A stretch of DNA of 64,000 nt, taken from assembly GCA_037974665.1 (NCBI GenBank), contig CM075768.1:652501-716500 (forward strand), written 5' to 3'. Every line of letters starts with the position of its first letter. Position 1 is the first letter of the stretch. This DNA comes from Ehretia macrophylla (Eukaryota; Streptophyta; Magnoliopsida; Boraginales; Ehretiaceae). The notes under the pieces are model-generated. The model saw nothing but the letters and a program-made list of their open reading frames with translations. It searched no databases and was not told the origin of the DNA. Position numbers and translations under genes: made by a program. Shown one piece after another: positions 58,295 to 64,000 of this stretch.

Positions 58295-61026
58295 TGTGAT
58301 AACCCGAACCTGTCACGCATTAAATGGCATTTAACTGCATTTAATTAAGTGTTTAATTAGTTAATCATCCATTTTGCACTATTTTGATATTTCTTTAAAA
58401 AAAAAAAATTCAAATAATTTTTATATTGATTAATTTAAAAGATTTTTACATATTTTTATTGTTTATAGTAATTGGATTTATTTTCTTGTATTTAATTAAG
58501 TGTCATCTTAAATGTTAGTATTTAATTGCATTTGATTATGTGTTTATATTAACTTGTTCATTCGTATCTTAGCATTAATTTCCTAATTCTTTAAAATATT
58601 CTAGAAATATTTAAATTATTTATTTTTAAATGAATATTGATTATTTTGATTATTTTAATAATCGGTATTATTTTTTTGCATTTAATTACTCGGTTTTCAA
58701 TTAAATGAGAAAAGTAACTATGAGACGAAGTGAATTTTAAACTAAATTACTTTTCAAAAATTATATTTTTAAGAAATTGTTTATCATTCTAATAGTGATC
58801 GTTTATTGACCGTTTGATCGATGGGGATAAAAAACGAGAGTTAGAGAAATATTTCTGAGATTCTGTGCATAGTATTTCTAGTTTTATTTAATTAGTTTTT
58901 AGTTGATTTGCATTAAATTGCATTGTTTTAACTTGAATTAAATTAAATGGCATCAAAATAAGCTAATTTGACCATTTTTAACTTGATTTTGACCAAGCTT
59001 TTTGCCTTTGACATTTTGCCCTAAGTTGTCATCTTTTATAAAACAAAAGAAAAGAAAAAAAATAAAATAAAAACAAGGCAAAAAACTCCATGGAGGCCGA
59101 AACTCCATGGAGCAAAAGAAGAAAATTTTCTTTTCATTTTTCTTCTATGATTTTGTTTGGAATCGCTCCGGGAATGTTGCTAGGGCATCTACAACCTCTC
59201 ATCTTCAATCATTGTGAGGGTTTTCACGTTTTTGTGCATTTGTATTCGAATTTGATTTTTGATTCAATTTCTTAGATTTGATATTTAATGCGTTATAATA
59301 CTTGAAATTGCTTGGAATTGCCTCTTTAGGGTTCATAGAGCATTGCTTGTTAGTTATTTAGCGATTTTTACGGCTAGAAATGCAAATTGAAATTAGGGAA
59401 GAACAATGAATAGTATTTTTGAATAGTAAAACCCTAGATTATCAGAATTTTGATCTGAATTGCGATTTCTTGATTTGGATAGGTGCCATTAATGATAGAA
59501 AGATAAAATGTGCAATAAAAACGGACCGGCCTTTGTTAAAATTGAAAATTAGACAAAGAAACGTAAATGGGCCGTTTGACCAAGAGTTGACTGTGCTCAA
59601 ATTGAGTCGGGGGTTTTGCTATTGAGGGCATGGAAGCACTTTTGGCGTTGTTGTGGCATTGATTGAGTGACCAGTTAGCATAGTTGTAGTTCAAACGCAG
59701 TAGGTGGACTTTCGGGCTTCGGTTGGGAAAATGAAGTTTCATGACATAGGAACGTGCTTTGTAGTGCCTAAGTGAATGTAGTGAAATCGGTTTCCTAATT
59801 CCGTAGCTCGTTTGCTCGTAATTGCCTTTGGAAGTTAGAGATTGAATAGTGATATTTGTCGTTTTCGTGTTTGAACTGCTATTACTTGTTTAGTTGATGT
59901 TATTGTTGATATTAATGATAATCATGCTTGAAAAGTTAATGGAATGTTGATTGTAAATGCTTGATATCTTGTATATCGCCACTAATATGTACTTTCGTGC
60001 TATCGCTCGTTTATTGCTTGTATATCGTATTGCATTGCATAGTGTCAGGCGCGTGAGTGATGGGCCTCTCTGGGTAGTCTCGGGCTGCCAGGGTTGGTTT
60101 GCTCTAGCTCTGTGTCCTATTCTCATTCTCGCTAGGGGTGCCGCCCTGGGAGATTTAGGTCGTAGAAGTGTCGGGGTACATCCGGAGTACACCCAGTGGA
60201 TGTTATAAGGTGGTTGCGCGCTTATTGTCATCGTTGTCAACATCAAGCTCGAGATTGATGTATTGCTCGTGAAATGGCACATTGCTCGTATGAGTGAACT
60301 GTGACCTTCAAAGTGTGGTATAGCTTTGAATGGTTGTGTTAATGCTTTCTTTAATTGTTTATTGTATTGTCGTTTATATTGAATGCTTTCTTATTGATTA
60401 TATTGCTTGACTGTACCTATTTGCATTGCACGATCTTCTTTCTCTCCACCTCGATATCTGTTCCGCCCTCACTGAGTATACGTGTTGTGTATACTCACTT
60501 CTCACCACCACATTTTAGGAAATACCATGTTAGTTGGAAAGTTCGTGGTTACGTGATAGATCGTGCTTGAAGAGTTGCCTTGCGTGCTATGTGACTTGAG
60601 TTGTCCAAGATGCAAAGTGTTATGTTTCATGGGTTGTATGTATTTATTGTTAGAAGGAATGTAATTGAAGTTTAACTACATTCTTGAAGTGGTATGATAA
60701 GTTAGTTTATGTATTTAGTTAGTATAGTTTAACTTCAATGCATGTTTGCATTGTTTAAACGAAAGAGTTAGAATAGTCTGGGTACTTGGATATATGTATA
60801 TTTGCTGTGTTTAATTGTTGAGAACCGAGTCTCAGATGGCTTTGAGGAATTGTGATTGGTTGGACACGGTATTGGTCCACTTATATGTTGTCGCAGGTTT
60901 GCATTTTGCCTAGAAACAAGGGAGACTCCGTCCGTTTTCCCTAAATTTTATGCCCGGATTGGGAATTGGGTTGCGATTAGATTGATTAATAGAACTCCCG
61001 GTCTCGAGAGGGATCGGGGTGTTACA
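58295..61026 (+). repeat. 3' LTR of element A
   Basis: 2732 bp, pairs with 41037-43771 along its length. TTGCATTGCACG box at 60421-60432. Confidence 0.93.
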
Positions 61027-61399
61027 CTTCATATATGAGGAACTACTCTCTAGTATTCCTCAAATATTTCAAGATGTTCTTTACAACCTTTCAGTGCTCT
61101 TTTCTTGGATCGGCCGAATATCTGTTGGTCATTCCAAGTGTATAAACAACATCTGGCCTCGTACATGTCATGGCGTACATGATTGACCCAACTGCCGTGG
61201 CATACGGAATCCCTCTCATGCGTTCTCGTTCTTTATTTATCTTGGGACAATTGTCCTTACTAAGAACGATCACAGTCCCAATTGGCAAGTAGCCACTTTT
61301 GGAACTATCCATGTGAAACCTTTTGAGGATGGTATCAATGTACGTGGATTGGGACAAGCCTAACATCCTTCTTGATCTGTCTCTGTAGATCTTTATACC
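61027..61399 (-). pseudogene. Copia reverse transcriptase C-terminus of element G
   Basis: Minus strand: RDRSRRMLGLSQSTYI at 61390-61330, then IPYATAVGSIMYAMTCTRPDVVY near 61210-61140, the conserved Copia RT-to-RNase H connection. Its continuation lies at 41036 on the far side of element A, showing that A inserted within G. Confidence 0.9.
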
Positions 61400-62947
61400 T
61401 GATATAGCTATAAATGCAGCACTTAAACCATTGTATTTTTACTACATTTGCATCTTAACTTGTGGAATAAATGCAACACTTTAATAATTTTGTTGCAATG
61501 TAGGTTGATCTTGAAAAGTGAACAAATCAGACTCGAAATGATTCAAATTGCAAGTCATGAAGTCGAGAATCAGGGAAGACTCAAGAATCGATGATTAATG
61601 GGGCTGTGAGAAAGAATTTGGCCAAGTCCAGCGCGAAATCGGACTCGCAACGATGAAAAATGCCAGAAAAATATCTCGGTCAAATGTCTAGTGAAAGGTC
61701 AAACTTGCAGTCAAAATTAACAGCAGAAGGGTGCTCGAGCGCGCCTTCCTGTGTGCTTGAACACCCTCCACGGAATATTCCACTAGATTCCGTCAATTTC
61801 TACCATCTTCCACCACCTTCTCGAGCGACATGTGGTGTAATCTCAACGGAGGAGTAGGGGCACACTCGCGCACGCCCTAGAAATTTTTTTTATAAATACC
61901 CCCTCCCTGGTTGAGATTTAGAATAATTTAGATTTTATATTTATTTTATTAAATAGTTTTAACTGTTTTAAATATTAGTTCAAGTTTATTTTAGTGTTAA
62001 ATTTAGTTTTAATTGTCAAATACAGGGAAAGTTCTGCCCGAGTAGTTCTTACTCGGGGGAAATTTTGCACAAATAGCTATTTTGTAGGGAACTTCTGCTC
62101 AAACCCAGACTTCAGAAATACGCATTCATCAAAATGGGGAAGCCTTTTACTCCTATTATTTGTATAATTCGTATTTATTTATAATGTATGAGTAGATTAT
62201 TATCTAGGGGAAGATATTGGAAATGATGGTCTTTTGACGTACGGTCTTCAATTTGGATAATTTGATTTAAATGCAATATATGGCTTGTACTATTCAATTT
62301 GCTATTGTCTTTCATATACATTATTCTTATAGTTAATATTATGATTGCTTTACATTCGTGCCATATATACCCAAGCTTTAAAGAGTGAATCTATAGGTTG
62401 TACCATGGATTCCATGAGATTATAGGTTGTACCATAATTTATACTCAAGGAGTTGTTAATTACTTAGTTTAGTTTGCCCAAGTTACTTTAGATTACAAGG
62501 ACAAATCTATACTTCGGCTATATAACAGGCTCGAAAATAGAACGACACCTATAACAAATGTGGTAACTAGGATGTAATTGAACTTAGGAAATTAACTAGG
62601 TAAATGCTTGTAGCTTAACCCGAGCATTGAATCAAAGTATCCTGAATACTAAGCCTCGTTTAACTGCCTTATTATATATCCTATCCCTAGATACCTTCCC
62701 TTATATTTGATAAAAACTAGTACCTTAGCATTTACATTACTTCTACAACATTCAAAAACTATTATTCAAACTGTCTTGTTTTTTTACTTTAACACTTTCT
62801 CACACTACTTCACTTACCAACTCACAAACTTTCCTGTGGATTCGACTCCGTACTCTATGCACACTACACTATATTGATCTGTGCACTTGTGGATTTTAAA
62901 ACTTGGTTATTTTGCGCACATCTTATAAGCTGACTAAGTAGCGATCA
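61400..62947 (+). repeat. 5' LTR of element H
   Basis: 1548 bp, begins TGATATAGCTATAAATG and ends AGCGATCA. Matches the solo LTR at 34098-35561. Confidence 0.9.
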
Positions 62948-62953
62948 AGTTTT

Positions 62954-62971
62954 TGGCGCCGTTGCCAGGGA
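62954..62971 (+). other. tRNA-Asp primer binding site of element H
   Basis: TGGCGCCGTTGCCAGGGA, 7 bp after the LTR end. It is complementary to the 3' end of plant tRNA-Asp as recalled, with one mismatch. This primer type is common in Athila-lineage elements. Confidence 0.85.
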
Positions 62972-63222
62972 AGTGCGATGTAGTATAGTTTTTGGTTAAG
63001 TGATCTTGAACGTGTTTTAGTGTTTATTAACTGTCTATAATATACTTGTTTATTTACTATTTTTGTGTTTTATTTCTAGTGTATATATTTAGAGCACATC
63101 TCTTGTAGTTATTTTCTACATTTAGTTTGTTAAATTTTATATGCACGAATGTCGTTCCTTGAATCCGGAACTCGCCCAATTTGATCCTGAACCACAAAAA
63201 ACTCCTTGTAGGAAAATCCAAA
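62972..63222 (+). other. Element H leader, before LTR I
   Basis: AT-rich leader after the primer site. A possible start of the gag-like frame (MSFLESG) at 63148 is cut short by LTR I. Nothing else recognised. Confidence 0.5.
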
Positions 63223-64000
63223 TGTAACGCCCCAATTCCTCACGGAACCGGGACTTCTATTAACCGTACTAATCACAACTTAATTCCAACCCGGACTCAA
63301 AATTTTAGGGAAAACGGACAGAGTCTCCCCTGTACCGTGGACATTCTGGAAACCTGTAAGCATTCAAATAAAACACGAAGCAAAAGGAACAACATTTCTA
63401 ATTGAAATCCCAACTTTAAGACCATCCGAGCCTTAAGCAACACAAGACAATATAAACACATACAAGCATGCAACCATAGTCATAAAATCTGTGTCTTCAT
63501 TCGCTTATCATACCATTCTTTGTTAGCAATTAAACATTCTTAGAAATTAAAGCCAACCATACATCCGTTCATTCACACCCAAGCATGCAACGTAGCTAGA
63601 AGCAGAAGTATAAGTTATTACATGCCACAATTCTATAACATTTACTACATCCACTTAGCTTTCAAATTTGCAACTACTCAAATATATATACATAAGCCAT
63701 TAGGCTCCAAAATAGAACAAAAAGTAGACAAGCAAGGTCTTCTACAATTTAGCAAGCAATTACTCCAATCTCAAGTAATAGTACACAGCAACCAAGGCAA
63801 CTCCTCCAACTGCATCACCTGAAACATGTTTAGCGAGGTATGAGCAATCACAATTGCCCAGTGAGGGATAAGGTCTACCGGGGACGTGCAATGCAGCAAC
63901 TTAACACAATTAATACAATAGATAAACAGTGAATAACATTCTAATACCACATTTTAAAAGGATACAATCGATAACCCTTATCACTCCAAATCTTCAATCC
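63223..64000 (-). mobile_element. LTR I (C/F-related family), cut by window edge
   Basis: Plus-strand end TGTAACGCCCCAATTCC, then blocks shared with C and F: 'aaaacggacagagt', 'gtggacattctg', 'cctgaaacatgtt' and 'cagtgagggat', and the box CGTGCAATGCA at 63885-63895. The remainder and any partner LTR lie outside the window. It is a diverged member of the family. Confidence 0.85.

Larger units (their letters stand above)
41037..61026 (+). mobile_element. Element A: non-autonomous LTR element (LARD type) hosting C and B
   Basis: Composite 20-kb block flanked by perfect 5-bp repeats CTTCA (41032-41036 and 61027-61031). LTRs 41037-43771 and 58295-61026 begin TGTGATAACCC and end GGTGTTACA. Once C and B are discounted, its interior is only about 1.7 kb (43772-43776, 49784-50342, 57180-58294). 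The initiator-Met primer site (TGGTATCAGAGC) abuts the 5' LTR, split from it by C. The purine tract 'aaggtgggaagga' precedes the 3' LTR. No gag or pol domain is seen, so it would have depended on a partner element. Its LTRs look more diverged from each other (a few percent) than those of B and C. Confidence 0.93.
35888..61399 (-). mobile_element. Element G: Copia fossil, minus strand, split by E2, A and bounded by H
   Basis: Visible pieces: 3' LTR (about 35888-37711 and 40326-40517), internal 3' part (40518-41036, RNase H remains) and further internal part (61027-61399, end of RT). The LTR starts, on minus, with TGTTAGGAATATGCCC right after the purine tract AAGTGGGAGAT. The left border of the LTR is not resolved; it may lie beside or beyond the MITEs. 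Element H at 61400 separates the rest of G, which would lie to the right of this window. G is broken by these insertions and further decay. Its age is unknown, but it predates A. Confidence 0.8.
61400..64000 (+). mobile_element. Element H: Athila-like Ty3/gypsy element, 5' end only
   Basis: 5' LTR 61400-62947, then the primer site and the start of the interior, running off the window. Inserted in Copia G; the left flank is ATACC (61395-61399), the right flank is not visible. Lineage is inferred from the LTR size and the Asp-tRNA primer site, both typical of Athila. Interrupted by LTR I at 63223. State of the rest unknown. Confidence 0.85.

Noticed and set aside
1-64000. tRNA, rRNA or known small RNA genes
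   Set aside because: No cloverleaf or conserved RNA sequence was found. The tRNA-like strings are primer-binding sites of LTR elements.

Overview
This window is plant nuclear DNA, almost certainly from a eudicot. It holds one recognisable host gene, a phytochrome C (PHYC) gene on the minus strand. The rest is a deep nest of transposable elements of plant-specific types: Copia, an Athila-like Ty3/gypsy element, large non-autonomous LTR elements with initiator-Met primer sites, an En/Spm (CACTA) transposon and foldback MITEs. No prokaryotic or organellar feature was seen. The species cannot be named from the sequence alone.

Layout, left to right. (1) 1-11090: PHYC, minus strand, four exons visible, with the last exon cut by the left window edge. 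Intron 1 is 5.6 kb because a 4.3-kb Copia element (4319-8662, target duplication ACTGG) sits in it antisense to the gene; that element itself carries a 365-bp hAT-type MITE. (2) 11091-13214: PHYC upstream region with a CT/GA tract, a 0.73-kb foldback element and a second 0.36-kb foldback element. (3) 13215-33619: one old solo LTR (D) split by two later insertions, a 2.5-kb solo LTR (F, 13794-16284) and a 14.3-kb CACTA transposon (19086-33374, TSD AAT). The CACTA carries remains of its two usual genes (tnpD-like and Transposase_24/tnpA-like), a solo LTR (E1) inserted in one of them, and a captured, decayed piece of a histone H4 gene. (4) 33674-35880: two MITEs side by side; the second contains an Athila-like solo LTR with TSD CCTAA. 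(5) About 35.9-61.4 kb: a minus-strand Copia element (G) broken up by a solo LTR (E2), by a composite 20-kb insertion (A, 41037-61026, TSD CTTCA) and by an Athila-like element (H) that starts at 61400 and runs off the window. A contains two further whole non-autonomous LTR elements, C (43777-49778, TSD GGTGG) and B (50343-57174, TSD ATTTG). H contains a further LTR (I) cut by the right edge.

Working together: only PHYC appears to be a functional host gene, a red/far-red photoreceptor. Everything downstream of 11 kb is repeat-derived. Most insertion edges can be fixed to the base by target-site duplications, so the order of events can be read: D before F and CACTA; CACTA before E1; G before E2, A and H; A before B and C; MITE1 before MITE2 before its solo LTR. 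LTR divergence judged by eye (A more diverged than B and C) agrees with this order.

The most unusual observations are the histone H4 fragment inside the CACTA; the A/B/C trio of related non-autonomous elements, with a conserved hairpin just before the polypurine tract and a degenerate quasi-repeat interior; a short sequence core shared by LTRs of otherwise diverged families; and a GLGL to GLCL change in the PHYC kinase-related domain. No clearly new biological system was found; the A/B/C element lineage is the best candidate for something undescribed.
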